Shown here: one piece after another, positions 43,605 through 53,224 of the stretch | How positions within the stretch are numbered: position 1 is the first letter of the stretch | Layout of the letters: each line of letters begins with the position of its first letter | Origin: CAYMUL01 sp964393605 | GTDB taxonomy: Bacteria; Bacteroidota; Ignavibacteria; Ignavibacteriales; Ignavibacteriaceae | Length of the DNA: 64,000 nt | Assembly: GCA_964393605.1 (NCBI GenBank) | Contig: CAYMUL010000007.1 | Location: 1-64,000 of the forward strand | Direction of reading: 5' to 3' | Position numbers and translations under genes: made by a program | The notes under the pieces: model-generated | What the model was told of the DNA's origin: nothing | The model's database searches: none | The model's input: only the letters and a program-made list of their open reading frames with translations

Positions 43605-45602
43605 TTATTCGTCCAACAACCAACCTTCTGCGAGGTTGGGAGTTATGTTCGAAATAAAGCGTGAAGGTTTAGAAAGTGTTCGCCCTGATTCTCTTTCGTA
43701 AATGTTCATCGGGTATGTTACAAATAGATTGTTCTTTGCGCGTGTAACGGCAACGTACATTAATCGTCTTTCTTCTTCGAGTGATTCATCCGAATCTGCG
43801 CTGCGCAGCGAAGGGAAAAATCCATCGAGTGCGTGAATAATAAAAACAGAATCCCACTCAAGTCCCTTTGCCGAATGAATCGTTGAGAGAGTAACATATT
43901 CATCCTGTTTATCTTCTGCGCCAATATCTACAACGCTATCCATCGGCGGCTCTATCGCCATATCCGCGAGCAAACTATCGAGACTTCTATAATTTGCAGA
44001 GATGTTCATGAATATATCAAGATCTTTTGAACGTTTATTGAAGTCATCGTAAGTGATTTTAAAAATAGGGGAGTAATAGTTTATAATTAATTCGAGGGCT
44101 TCGGTCGGCGTAAGTTTGCTCGTCCTCAATTTGTGGAGTACAGAAAATAAATTGAAGATAATATCGTTAAACTTCATCGCAGAAAATTTTTCGGGATTGA
44201 CATCAGTACTAATCTTCGATTCAGTAATCAGATCGATAATTTTTTGTGCGGATTTCGGTCCCACACCTTCGTGCAACAATAAAACTCTGTACCAGCTCAC
44301 GAAATCTTTCGGGTTGGAAGTAATTCTTAAAAAAGCCAGCACATCCTTGATATGAGCGGCTTCAACGAACTTCATCCCTCCAAATTTTACGAAAGGAATA
44401 TTTGCTTTCGTCAGTTCAAGTTCCAGATCGAAAGAGAAAAAAGAGGAGCGGAAAAGGACGGCGATGTCGCGCAAATTTTTTCCTTCTTCTCTTAAATCAA
44501 GAATTTTTTCTACGATGAACTTGCTCTGTAATTTTTCATTTGAAGCGGCAACAATGTTCGGCAAAACTCCGCTTTTTCTTTTTGTGTAAAGAATTTTTTC
44601 ATACTTCTCAATCGCCTGCTGATGCACGCGGTTTGCAAAGTCAAGAATACTTTGTGTGCTGCGGTAATTTTCTTCGATCTTAATAATTTTTGTGCCGGGA
44701 AAAAGTTTCGGAAACTCCATAATATTTTTGAAATTAGCACCGCGGAAAGAATAGATGGATTGCGCGTCATCTCCGACAACCATTATGTTTTGCTTTTTTG
44801 AAGTTAAGCCGAGGACGAGATCTGCTTGCAATTTATTCGTGTCCTGATATTCATCAACCATTATAAAATTTATAGTGTTGAGGAAACTATGCGTTGCCGC
44901 AGAACCGCTATTTAAAAATTCTCTAAAATAAATTAGAAGATCATCGTAATCGAGAAGATTGTTTCTGCGTTTGTAGTTCTGGAAAATTTGGTGAATTTTT
45001 TTTATTGCATCAAACTCGTACAGGAAATGGGGATAATTATCGCTGACGATTTCTTCCAACTCTTTTCCTGTGTTCACCGCTAAACTATAAATTTTATTTA
45101 AAGTTTGTTTGTTAGGAAATCTTTTTTCCTTCGCAACTAAACCTGATTGATTTCTGATGAGGTTGATTGCGTCTTCACTATCCCCCTGATCGAGAATTGT
45201 AAATTGCGGATCGAGAGAAATCGCTTTTGCATATTTTCTTAAAACTAAATTAGCGTATGAATGAAAAGTGCCGCCCGAAATTTTTCCGCAACGGTCATCA
45301 AGCAGTAGTGAAGCACGGCTCATCATCTGTCGCGCCGCTTTGCGTGTGAAGGTTAAAAGTAATATTGATGATGGCTCATATCCCATTTCAATCAAACGTG
45401 CAACGCGGAAAACGAGAGTTTGTGTTTTTCCCGTTCCTGCACCGGCAATAATGAGATATGCTCCTTCGACGGAAGATACTGCCTCATATTGCGCGGCGTT
45501 GAGGTGATTTTTATAATTGATTTTGAAACGGGCTTCATCAACTTGAAGGGAGAATTCACCCGTTCCGTCTAATCTTTTTAACTGATATTTTTTTTGCATC
45601 AT
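43605..45602 (-). CDS. UvrD/PcrA/Rep-type ATP-dependent DNA helicase
   Basis: A 665-residue superfamily 1A helicase. Q-motif region LNAAQYEAVSSVEGAYL, Walker A IAGAGTGKTQTLV (~54), TFTRKAARQM, Walker B VDEYQDTNKLQADL, motif III GDDAQSIYSFRGANF, motif IV IEENYRSTQSIL, and motifs V-VI VTLSTIHSAKGLEWDSVF and RRLMYVAVTRAKNNL. It unwinds 3'-5' in repair or replication restart. At 665 residues it is shorter than PcrA/UvrD (~720). It overlaps the upstream small membrane protein gene by 4 bases and is the last gene of the floA operon. Confidence 0.93.
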   Translation of the reverse strand: MMQKKYQLKRLDGTGEFSLQVDEARFKINYKNHLNAAQYEAVSSVEGAYLIIAGAGTGKTQTLVFRVARLIEMGYEPSSILLLTFTRKAARQMMSRASLLLDDRCGKISGGTFHSYANLVLRKYAKAISLDPQFTILDQGDSEDAINLIRNQSGLVAKEKRFPNKQTLNKIYSLAVNTGKELEEIVSDNYPHFLYEFDAIKKIHQIFQNYKRRNNLLDYDDLLIYFREFLNSGSAATHSFLNTINFIMVDEYQDTNKLQADLVLGLTSKKQNIMVVGDDAQSIYSFRGANFKNIMEFPKLFPGTKIIKIEENYRSTQSILDFANRVHQQAIEKYEKILYTKRKSGVLPNIVAASNEKLQSKFIVEKILDLREEGKNLRDIAVLFRSSFFSFDLELELTKANIPFVKFGGMKFVEAAHIKDVLAFLRITSNPKDFVSWYRVLLLHEGVGPKSAQKIIDLITESKISTDVNPEKFSAMKFNDIIFNLFSVLHKLRTSKLTPTEALELIINYYSPIFKITYDDFNKRSKDLDIFMNISANYRSLDSLLADMAIEPPMDSVVDIGAEDKQDEYVTLSTIHSAKGLEWDSVFIIHALDGFFPSLRSADSDESLEEERRLMYVAVTRAKNNLFVTYPMNIYERESGRTLSKPSRFISNITPNLAEGWLLDE

Positions 45603-46126
45603 CTCCGCAAAGCTTTTGGCTTGCCGAAGATTTCCGCAAACAGAATATAATCTTTCAAATTTTCAGATGAATGAAATATGCTTCTAATTTTATCTCTCTT
45701 CTCGTTCGTTTCCACTTCGTGCCCCGGAACATTCTGATGTGATAAAAATTTATCTGCTAATTCATTTACCCTTTGTTGTTCATCAGCAGAAATAACTCGT
45801 TTAATTTTTTCTACATGACTGGAAATTTTCTCATCTTCGGAGTAACGTTTCTTTTCATGTTTTTTCTGTTGATGTGTAACCGAATAGTTTTCGGGAGAAT
45901 ATGTAGTTGCAGATGATTGCTCAACTTTTGGCTTCGCCGGTTTGTTGCCAAACATAGCACCAATTTCATCGGCGATACTTTGCTCATCATCGTAGTAAAT
46001 AGTTTTATCCTCGTCCGGATATGGTTCAATTATAACCGGTTCATCCTTCTTCTTCTTTTTGAACAAAGGACTCAGCAAGCTATAAACAATTATAAACCCG
46101 ATAATGAGATCGAAGATATTATCCAT
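45599..46126 (-). CDS. Hypothetical single-pass membrane protein
   Basis: A 175-residue protein of unrecognised family. One N-terminal transmembrane helix (IFDLIIGFIIVYSLLSPLF) is followed by KKKKKDEP, consistent with an inside C-terminus. The middle is charged and low-complexity. The last ~45 residues (KIRSIFHSSENLKDYILFAE and IFGKPKALR) are the most ordered part and may be a conserved anchor motif. It lies between floA and the helicase with tiny overlaps, so it may relate to FloA membrane domains; that is inference from position. Confidence 0.7.
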   Translation of the reverse strand: MDNIFDLIIGFIIVYSLLSPLFKKKKKDEPVIIEPYPDEDKTIYYDDEQSIADEIGAMFGNKPAKPKVEQSSATTYSPENYSVTHQQKKHEKKRYSEDEKISSHVEKIKRVISADEQQRVNELADKFLSHQNVPGHEVETNEKRDKIRSIFHSSENLKDYILFAEIFGKPKALRR

Positions 46127-46131
46127 TAAAA

Positions 46132-47115
46132 TTACTTCTGCTTTTTATCATCCGGTTTAGAAATTGATTCACGCATTTGCGTATCGGCTTGAACATTTTT
46201 TAAGTTGTAGTAGTCCATTATTCCAAGGTTGCCGCTTCGGAAAGCTTCAGAAATAGCGCGAGGAATTTCAGCTTCGGCTTCAATTACTTTTGCGCGTTGA
46301 CGAGATACTTCTGCAATCATTTCCTGATCGAGAGCAACAGCCGCGGCGCGTCTTTCTTCTGCTCTTGCGCGGGCTATTTGTAAATCTGCTTGTGCCTGAT
46401 CTGCTTGTAATTTTGCGCCGATGTTTTCACCAACATCAACGTCTGCAATATCAATCGATAATATTTCGAATGCAGTTCCGGCATCCAATCCTTTCGCAAG
46501 AACAACTTTGGATATTGAATCGGGATTTTCTAACACAAGTTTATGAGTTTCGCTGGAACCGATGGTACTTACAATTCCTTCGCCAACTCTGGCTAAAATC
46601 GTTGCTTCTCCGGCACCGCCAACTAAACGATCGATGTTTGCGCGAACTGTTATTCTTGCAACCGCTTTAAGTTGAATTCCATCCTTTGCCATTGCGGCTA
46701 CGAGCGGTGTTTCAATTACTTTTGGAATTACTGACATCTTCACTGCTTCGAGAACATCCCTACCAGCAAGGTCAATTGCGGTTGCTCTTTCAAAAGTTAA
46801 ACCGAGATTTGCTTTGTCAGCCGAGACTAAAGCGTTCACAACTTTTTCTACATTTCCACCGGCAAGAAGGTGCGCTTCAAGTTTTCCGGTTTCAACGTGA
46901 ATGCCTGCCTTTGATGAAGTGATTAAACTTCTCACAATTATGTGAGGTTGAATTTTTCTCAACCTCATTCCAACGAGGTCTTTAAAAATCTTTACTTTAA
47001 CTCCCGAAAAATACGCGGTGATGAATAGTCCTACCGGTACAAAATAGAGGAGAATAAGTAGAAAAATGAAGACTATAAAAATTATTACTATTGATAAGCC
47101 TGCTAATGCTTCCAT
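46132..47115 (-). CDS. floA: Flotillin-like protein FloA (UPF0365)
   Basis: A 327-residue SPFH-family protein. An N-terminal membrane hairpin or helix (LSIVIIFIVFIFLLILLYFVP), then GVKVKIFKDLVGMRLRKIQP, GGNVEKVVNALVSADKAN, INTRAN-like RITVRANIDRLVGGAGE and IADVDVGENIGAKLQADQAQ. A charged coiled-coil rich in Ala/Glu/Arg (RARAEERRAAAVALDQEM) follows, as in Bacillus FloA. It organises membrane microdomains. It leads a minus-strand operon divergent from clpC. The TAAAGTTGC upstream on the minus strand is a weak -7-like match. Confidence 0.93.
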   Translation of the reverse strand: MEALAGLSIVIIFIVFIFLLILLYFVPVGLFITAYFSGVKVKIFKDLVGMRLRKIQPHIIVRSLITSSKAGIHVETGKLEAHLLAGGNVEKVVNALVSADKANLGLTFERATAIDLAGRDVLEAVKMSVIPKVIETPLVAAMAKDGIQLKAVARITVRANIDRLVGGAGEATILARVGEGIVSTIGSSETHKLVLENPDSISKVVLAKGLDAGTAFEILSIDIADVDVGENIGAKLQADQAQADLQIARARAEERRAAAVALDQEMIAEVSRQRAKVIEAEAEIPRAISEAFRSGNLGIMDYYNLKNVQADTQMRESISKPDDKKQK

Positions 47116-47339
47116 GATTTATCCATTATTATTAAATAAAAATTGCAACTTTATTGGGCTACAATATATCTAAAATCTGTAAAAATTTTTAGTTATGAAT
47201 TGAAAATATCTTCCTCACTGTTGAAGATTGTTTAATTATAATGACTTGCGAATATTTACTTCAATCAATATATTAACTCCGGTTTTGCTACAATTTATAG
47301 CTAAGAACTTTTCACTTTAAATAATTAGGAAATTCGTTA

Positions 47340-49835
47340 ATGGAAGGAAATTTTTCCGATCGTTTGCAAGATGTAATTCGCTTAAGCCGCGAAGAAGCTT
47401 TGAGACTTGGACACGATTACATCGGCACAGAGCATCTACTTCTTGGGATTATTAGAGAAGGGCAGGGCGTTGCTGTTCGTATTCTTCGAAATCTTGACTG
47501 CGATATAGTCCGGCTTAAAAAATCGATTGAGGATTTGGTTCGCACCTCAGGTGGAACTCTTACAATTGGAAATATTCCTCTGACAAAACAAGCAGAAAAA
47601 ATCTTAAAGATTACTCAAATTGAAGCAAAAATTTACAAGACAGATGTTATGGGAACCGAACATCTTCTTCTTTCCATTTTAAGGGAAGAAGATTGCCTCG
47701 CAACTCAGATATTAACGCAGGCAAATGTTACTTACGAAATTGCAAGAAATGAACTCAACGCAATGTTGGGAAGTAAAGATCCGAAAGATTCACCACGCGG
47801 TACCCCTCTCACTTCGGAAAGAAAGCAAGAAAAAACAAAAACTCCCGTACTCGATAATTTCGGAAGAGATTTAACAAAACTTGCAATCGATGATAAGCTT
47901 GATCCCGTTGTCGGTAGAGAAAAAGAAATTGAAAGAGTCGCTCAAATTCTTAGCCGAAGAAAAAAGAACAATCCTGTTCTGATTGGGGAGCCGGGAGTTG
48001 GCAAAACTGCTATTGCTGAAGGGCTTGCAATTCGAATTGTTCATAAAAAAGTTCCGCGTATTTTACAAGAAAAACGTGTAGTAACTTTAGACCTTGCCGG
48101 TTTAGTAGCCGGTACAAAATATCGCGGTCAATTTGAAGAGCGTATGAAAGCTCTCATGAACGAACTTGAGAAAGCAAAAGATATCATTCTATTCATTGAT
48201 GAACTTCATACTATCGTAGGAGCAGGCGGTGCTTCAGGTTCGCTCGATGCTTCCAATATGTTTAAGCCTGCCTTGGCGCGCGGCGATATTCAGTGCATTG
48301 GCGCAACAACGCTTGATGAGTACCGAAAATATGTGGAAACCGACGGCGCACTCGATAGAAGATTTCAGAGAGTGATGATTGAACCACCAAGCTATGATGA
48401 GACTTTACAAATTCTTAACAACATTAAAATTAAATACGAAGAACATCACAGAGTTCGCTACACACAAGATGCAATCGATTCCGCAGTAAAATTGAGCGTT
48501 CGATATATTACAGATAGATATTTACCCGACAAAGCAATTGATGTTCTTGATGAAGCAGGCTCGCGCGTTCATCTGGGAAATTTTGAAGTTTCTCCCGAAA
48601 TAATTTCGCTTGAAGGTGAGATTGAAAATGTTAGAATGCGCAAAGCCGAAGTTGTTAAAAAACAAGATTACGAAGAAGCCGCCCGGCTGCGCGATAACGA
48701 AAGAAGATTGCAATCCGATCTTGAAATTGCCAAACGTGAATGGGATGCAAAAACTAAAGACATCGTTTATGATGTTACCGAAGATGATATTGCTACCGTT
48801 GTTGCTATGATGACCGGAATTCCGGTTAATCGGGTCGCACAAACTGAATCTGAAAAACTTCTGAAGATGGAAGATTCTTTGAAAGGAAAAATCGTCGGAC
48901 AAGATGAAGCCATTAAAAAACTTACACGCGCGATTAGACGAACGAGAGCTGGATTAAAAAATCCAAACCGCCCGATTGGCAGTTTTATTTTCTTAGGTCC
49001 AACAGGAGTTGGAAAAACCGAACTATGCAAAGTTCTTGCCCGCTATCTCTTCGATAGTGACAACGCACTGATTAAAATTGATATGAGCGAATACATGGAA
49101 AAGTTTGCAGTATCAAGATTGGTCGGAGCACCTCCCGGTTATGTTGGTTATGAAGAAGGAGGGCAACTCACCGAGAAAGTTCGACGGAAACCTTATTCCG
49201 TTGTTTTGTTCGATGAAATTGAAAAAGCTCATCCCGATATCTTTAATATTTTGCTGCAAGTATTGGATGAAGGTATCCTAACCGATAGTCTCGGAAGAAA
49301 AGTTGATTTCAAAAATACAATAATCATCATGACTTCAAACATCGGAACGCGCGACATAAAGAGCATAGGTTCGTATGGCTTTGCGCAATCTCAGAACTTG
49401 AATGACAAATATTCCTCCATGAAAGATACAGTGGAAGATGCGATGAAGAAATTATTCTCGCCCGAATTCCTTAACCGGCTTGATGAAGCAATTGTCTTCA
49501 GAGGTTTGGATAAAGAAGATATTCTTAAAATAATTGATATCGAAGTGAATGATCTGATGAAGAATGTGAATGAAAACAAGATGACTTTGATACTTGAAGA
49601 TTCTGCAAAAAATTTCATCGCTGATAAAGGATACGATCCGAAATTTGGTGCGCGACCTTTGAGAAGAGCACTTCAACAACTCGTTGAAGATCCGCTTGCC
49701 GAAGAAATTTTACGCGGCTCATTTAAAGAAGGTAGCAAAATCATTGCTAAACATGTCGAAAATCTCGATCACCTAATTTTTATTTCTGAAGATTCTGAAG
49801 AAGAAGTTATTACCGATTCAGAAAAAAATGAGTAA
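47340..49835 (+). CDS. clpC: ATP-dependent Clp protease ATPase subunit ClpC
   Basis: An 831-residue AAA+ unfoldase with two ATPase rings. The N domain has two Clp_N repeats (RLSREEALRLGHDYIGTEH; TDVMGTEHLLLSILR). AAA1 carries LIGEPGVGKTAIAEG (~217) and FIDELHTIVGAG. A UVR-type linker (EVVKKQDYEEAARLRDNER, ~440) separates it from AAA2, FLGPTGVGKTELCKVL (~556) and VVLFDEIEKAHPDIFN. The UVR segment and length identify ClpC rather than ClpA or ClpB. It works with ClpP (not in the window) in protein turnover. It has its own terminator. Confidence 0.95.
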   Translation: MEGNFSDRLQDVIRLSREEALRLGHDYIGTEHLLLGIIREGQGVAVRILRNLDCDIVRLKKSIEDLVRTSGGTLTIGNIPLTKQAEKILKITQIEAKIYKTDVMGTEHLLLSILREEDCLATQILTQANVTYEIARNELNAMLGSKDPKDSPRGTPLTSERKQEKTKTPVLDNFGRDLTKLAIDDKLDPVVGREKEIERVAQILSRRKKNNPVLIGEPGVGKTAIAEGLAIRIVHKKVPRILQEKRVVTLDLAGLVAGTKYRGQFEERMKALMNELEKAKDIILFIDELHTIVGAGGASGSLDASNMFKPALARGDIQCIGATTLDEYRKYVETDGALDRRFQRVMIEPPSYDETLQILNNIKIKYEEHHRVRYTQDAIDSAVKLSVRYITDRYLPDKAIDVLDEAGSRVHLGNFEVSPEIISLEGEIENVRMRKAEVVKKQDYEEAARLRDNERRLQSDLEIAKREWDAKTKDIVYDVTEDDIATVVAMMTGIPVNRVAQTESEKLLKMEDSLKGKIVGQDEAIKKLTRAIRRTRAGLKNPNRPIGSFIFLGPTGVGKTELCKVLARYLFDSDNALIKIDMSEYMEKFAVSRLVGAPPGYVGYEEGGQLTEKVRRKPYSVVLFDEIEKAHPDIFNILLQVLDEGILTDSLGRKVDFKNTIIIMTSNIGTRDIKSIGSYGFAQSQNLNDKYSSMKDTVEDAMKKLFSPEFLNRLDEAIVFRGLDKEDILKIIDIEVNDLMKNVNENKMTLILEDSAKNFIADKGYDPKFGARPLRRALQQLVEDPLAEEILRGSFKEGSKIIAKHVENLDHLIFISEDSEEEVITDSEKNE

Positions 49836-49860
49836 AAGATATTTTTCTTTTTAAAGCAGA

Positions 49861-49892
49861 AAGCGTAGAATTTTTTTCTACGCTTTTTTTAT
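49861..49892 (+). terminator. Intrinsic terminator of clpC
   Basis: A 10 bp stem AAGCGTAGAA / TTCTACGCTT with a five-base T loop, followed by a T-rich tract. It separates clpC from the long downstream operon. Confidence 0.85.
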
Positions 49893-49906
49893 TTTTGGTT
49901 ACTGAT

Positions 49907-50194
49907 ATGAAAGTTTTATCCGACGATATTATCCATGAAAAATTGAAAAATCTTCCCGGCTGGATTTTTACCGAAAACCGTTTGGAAAAAGAATTTCAAT
50001 TAAAAGATTTTGTCTCCGTAATTTCTTTCATTACCCGTTTTGCAAACTTCGCAGAGAAGATTAATCATCACCCCGATTTTTATGTATATGGTTGGAATAA
50101 AATTAAATTCTCAATTTCAACTCACTCCGAAGGCGGAGTTACTGAATTGGATTTTTCTCTCGCGAATAAAATTCAAAGTTTATTTCAACCCTGA
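49907..50194 (+). CDS. phhB: Pterin-4a-carbinolamine dehydratase
   Basis: A 95-residue PCD/DCoH protein: LPGWIFTENRLEKEFQLKD at the start, the active-site segment EKINHHPDFYVYGWNKI with the catalytic His pair, and STHSEGGVTELDFSLA. It dehydrates 4a-hydroxytetrahydrobiopterin, recycling the pterin cofactor of phenylalanine hydroxylase; many bacteria also use it in folate-type pathways. I choose the ATG at 49907 over the TTG at 49895. The stop overlaps pyrE (ATGA). No aromatic hydroxylase gene is nearby. Confidence 0.9.
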   Translation: MKVLSDDIIHEKLKNLPGWIFTENRLEKEFQLKDFVSVISFITRFANFAEKINHHPDFYVYGWNKIKFSISTHSEGGVTELDFSLANKIQSLFQP

Positions 50195-50769
50195 TGACTA
50201 AAGAAGAAGTATTAAAAATATTTATAGATAGTAGCGCGCTTCTCACCGGACATTTCTTGCTCACTTCCGGCAGGCATTCCGACCAATATTTTCAATGCGC
50301 TAAAGTGCTTCAATATCCGCATTATACAACTCAATTGTGTGCAATTATCGCCGATCGTTTTAGGAATTTGCAAATTGATGCGGTGCTTTCTCCTGCAATG
50401 GGAGGAATTATTGTGGGACAGGAAGTTGCGCGGCAATTAAACACGCGTGCAATCTTTGCCGAACGTGAAGAGAAAAAATTAATTCTTCGTCGCGGTTTTG
50501 AAATTCAAAAAGGGGAGCGAATTTTAGTTTGTGAAGATGTTGTTACAACCGGCGGTTCGGTTTTCGAGACGATTGATATTGTTCAGCAGGCTGGCGGCGA
50601 ATTGGTCGGTGTCGGCTTCATTGTCGATCGAAGTTCCGGAAAAGTAAAATTTGGTTGCGAACAAAAAAGTTGCGTTGAAATGAATGTTGTTTCCTATTTG
50701 CCGGAGGAATGTCCCATCTGCAAAACTAATATTCCATTAATCAAACCTGGTTCTCGAAAGGTTAACTAA
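50194..50769 (+). CDS. pyrE: Orotate phosphoribosyltransferase
   Basis: A 191-residue type I PRTase converting orotate and PRPP to orotidine 5'-phosphate. Segments are LTGHFLLTSGRHSDQYFQCA, VLSPAMGGIIVGQEVA, FAEREEKKLILRRGF (PRPP-pyrophosphate contacts), and the PRPP-binding loop ILVCEDVVTTGGSVFETI. A Cys pair CPICKTN near the C-terminus is a common variant. It overlaps the pterin dehydratase and mscS genes by one to four bases, so it is translated as part of this operon. pyrK and pyrD lie 24 kb away. Confidence 0.95.
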   Translation: MTKEEVLKIFIDSSALLTGHFLLTSGRHSDQYFQCAKVLQYPHYTTQLCAIIADRFRNLQIDAVLSPAMGGIIVGQEVARQLNTRAIFAEREEKKLILRRGFEIQKGERILVCEDVVTTGGSVFETIDIVQQAGGELVGVGFIVDRSSGKVKFGCEQKSCVEMNVVSYLPEECPICKTNIPLIKPGSRKVN

Positions 50770-51902
50770 TGGAACTATTCCGGCTTCTCCCCAAATTAAG
50801 AAAATGGATCGGCAACGATTTTGCTTACGAACTAATACTTGTTGCACTAATTTTGGTCGTCTCATTTTTGCTTGCAAGACTTGTGCGATATTTTGTAAAA
50901 AAAATTGCGATTCCATTAACTAAAAAAACAAAGACAACGCTTGACGATCAACTCATTCCATTGTTCGGATCAGCCGCATACAGGGGAGTGATTATTGTCG
51001 GACTTTATACCGCGTTATCTGTTTTCAAAGCAGGATTTAAACTCATCTCACACAGTTCCGGTAGAAAATTAATTGACGAGTATGATTTTCTCGCCGATGT
51101 GGTTGTAATTGCCGATGCAATATTATTCGTGATTGCAGTTTTGATGATGGTTACTTTGAGTTTCAAAGTCATCAATGTTTTATTTGAATGGTACGCTGAA
51201 AAAATAAATGCTGACGAGAATAAAGATTTGAGCGGTAGTCTCTTTCCTCTGCTTCAAAAAGTTTCGAAGTTTTTACTCGCGGCATTAGCAATTGTCATTC
51301 TTCTCGCAAAATTTGATGTTGATATTAGCGGATTAATTGTTTCGCTGGGAGTAGGTTCGCTTGCAATCGCACTCGCCGCACAAGAAACAATTTCAAATAT
51401 GATTGCAGGATTTATCATTATGACCGATCGACCATTTCGTATCGGTGATAGAATCAGGATTGGAAATGATCTCGTCGGCGACATTACAGAAATTGGAATT
51501 CGCAGTACAAAAATTTTAGATTTCGATTCCAACCTTATAATCATTCCTAACAATGAAATTATAAAATCGAGAATAGTAAATATTTCATACCCAACGCATC
51601 TGACCCGCGTGGTTGTTGATCTCGGCGTGGCTTACGGATCGGATGTTGAACTTGTAAAAAGTTTGTTGCTACAAGCGGCGAATGAACATCCAAAAGTTTC
51701 CAAAGAAATTTTACCGGAAGTATTTTTTATGAACTTCGGCGATTCTTCATTAAATTTCCGCCTCGCCGCAAGAACAGATGAATACCGCGATGCATTCAAT
51801 ATCGGTTGCGAACTTCGCGAATCTATCAATAAATTATTTTTACAACACAAGATCGAAATTCCGTTCCCGCAAAGGGTGGTTCATTTAAAGAAAGAAAATT
51901 AA
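50769..51902 (+). CDS. Small-conductance mechanosensitive channel (MscS family)
   Basis: A 377-residue membrane protein with about four transmembrane segments before the MscS core. The pore-lining TM3 and first cytoplasmic strand are recognised in GLIVSLGVGSLAIALAAQET and ISNMIAGFIIMTDRPFRIGD. Then come IEIGIRSTKIL-like EIGIRSTKILDFDSNLI and IPNNEIIKSRIVNIS. It opens under membrane tension to release solutes on osmotic downshift. Start and stop both overlap neighbours (TAATG), so it is co-translated with pyrE and the M64 gene. Confidence 0.93.
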   Translation: MELFRLLPKLRKWIGNDFAYELILVALILVVSFLLARLVRYFVKKIAIPLTKKTKTTLDDQLIPLFGSAAYRGVIIVGLYTALSVFKAGFKLISHSSGRKLIDEYDFLADVVVIADAILFVIAVLMMVTLSFKVINVLFEWYAEKINADENKDLSGSLFPLLQKVSKFLLAALAIVILLAKFDVDISGLIVSLGVGSLAIALAAQETISNMIAGFIIMTDRPFRIGDRIRIGNDLVGDITEIGIRSTKILDFDSNLIIIPNNEIIKSRIVNISYPTHLTRVVVDLGVAYGSDVELVKSLLLQAANEHPKVSKEILPEVFFMNFGDSSLNFRLAARTDEYRDAFNIGCELRESINKLFLQHKIEIPFPQRVVHLKKEN

Positions 51903-53173
51903 TGCAGAAAATATTTTTGTTTGTTATCGTCATCTCAATCAGTCTCTTTTCGCAAATAAAATTTGAAGATTATTTTGAGGAGAAAGCTCTTCGAATTGAT
52001 TACTTCCACACCGGAAATAAAAGTGAAGATAGTTATTCTCTTGATGAACTTATTGAGGAACAATTTTACGGCGGTTCAAAAAAACATTTGCTCGATCCTT
52101 TTAACTATGGAAAGTACAAAGTCGAAGTTTCCGATTCCGCTTCCGGTCAATTAATTTTTTCAAAATATTTTGCAACTCTATTTAGCGAATGGCAAACAAC
52201 CGAAGAAGCAAAACATGTAACAAAAAGTTTTTCCGAATCGGTACAAATTCCTTTTCCGAAAGCAAGTGTGAATGTAAAATTCTTTTCTCGCGACAGAAAG
52301 AATTTACTGCACGAAAAATTTTCGTTTTATATCAACCCTAAAAATTATTTTATCAAAAAAGAAAATCGATTGAAGTTCGCTTCATTCCATGTTGTGAATA
52401 ATGGTGAACCGGATTCCAAAGTTGATATTGTAATTCTTCCCGAAGGATACACGCAAGATGAGATGGAGTTATTCAAGAATGATTGCAATCGTTTTGCCGG
52501 ATATTTATTTAACGCTTCTCCATTTAAAGAAAATAAAAATAAATTTAACATTTGGGGAGTTGAAGCACCTTCTCAAGAAAGCGGAACAGATATTCCGGCG
52601 AAGGATGTTTGGAAGAAAACTATTTTGAATTCGAACTTCTTTACTTTTGATAGCGAAAGATATTTGATGACTTCGGACAATAAATCCGTGCGCGATCTTG
52701 CCGCTAATGCGCCTTACGATCAGATTTATATTTTAGTGAATTCGAACAAGTACGGCGGCGGAGCAATTTATAATCACTATTCTGTTTGTGTTAATAAAAA
52801 TAATGCGAGCGAATATGTTTTTGTTCATGAGTTCGGACACGGTTTTGCATCGCTTGCAGATGAATACTATGAAAGCGGTACATCGTATCAAGATTTTTAT
52901 CCGCTCGATGTTGAACCACTTGAAGCGAACTTAACGACTCTTGTAGATTTTGCATCGAAGTGGAAAGATATGGTGCAAGAAGACACGCCGATACCTACGC
53001 CCGATGATTCGAAGTACCGCAATGTTGTCGGCGCATTTGAAGGCGGTGGCTACGTTGATAAAAATATCTATCGCCCCAAATACGATTGCAGTATGAAATC
53101 AATCTCCGTTGATAATTTTTGTCCCGTTTGTAAAAAAGCGATTCAACAAATTATTAATCATTACAGCGAATAG
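51902..53173 (+). CDS. Secreted M64 (IgA peptidase-like) metallopeptidase
   Basis: A 423-residue exported protein (signal KIFLFVIVISISLFSQ). An N-terminal M64-associated beta domain (~20-160) precedes the peptidase. The catalytic domain opens with VDIVILPEGYTQDEMELF and has the zinc-binding signature FVHEFGHGFASLADEYY (~308-323), then RPKYDCSMKS and FCPVCKKAIQQ. Family M64 was defined by Clostridium ramosum IgA protease, but most members are of unknown substrate. It lacks a T9SS domain, so it probably stays in the periplasm or outer membrane. A 51-base gap separates it from the phosphatase gene. Confidence 0.9.
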   Translation: MQKIFLFVIVISISLFSQIKFEDYFEEKALRIDYFHTGNKSEDSYSLDELIEEQFYGGSKKHLLDPFNYGKYKVEVSDSASGQLIFSKYFATLFSEWQTTEEAKHVTKSFSESVQIPFPKASVNVKFFSRDRKNLLHEKFSFYINPKNYFIKKENRLKFASFHVVNNGEPDSKVDIVILPEGYTQDEMELFKNDCNRFAGYLFNASPFKENKNKFNIWGVEAPSQESGTDIPAKDVWKKTILNSNFFTFDSERYLMTSDNKSVRDLAANAPYDQIYILVNSNKYGGGAIYNHYSVCVNKNNASEYVFVHEFGHGFASLADEYYESGTSYQDFYPLDVEPLEANLTTLVDFASKWKDMVQEDTPIPTPDDSKYRNVVGAFEGGGYVDKNIYRPKYDCSMKSISVDNFCPVCKKAIQQIINHYSE

Positions 53174-53224
53174 AGCGTTCAAAAAAAAATTAATAACTTT
53201 TTGAAAAGAAAAAATTAGAACAGA

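Noticed and set aside
53174..53222. Weak AT hairpin after the M64 gene as a terminator
   Set aside because: TTCAAAAA/TTTTTGAA is only A-T pairs, has a long loop and no T-run; the next gene starts shortly after.
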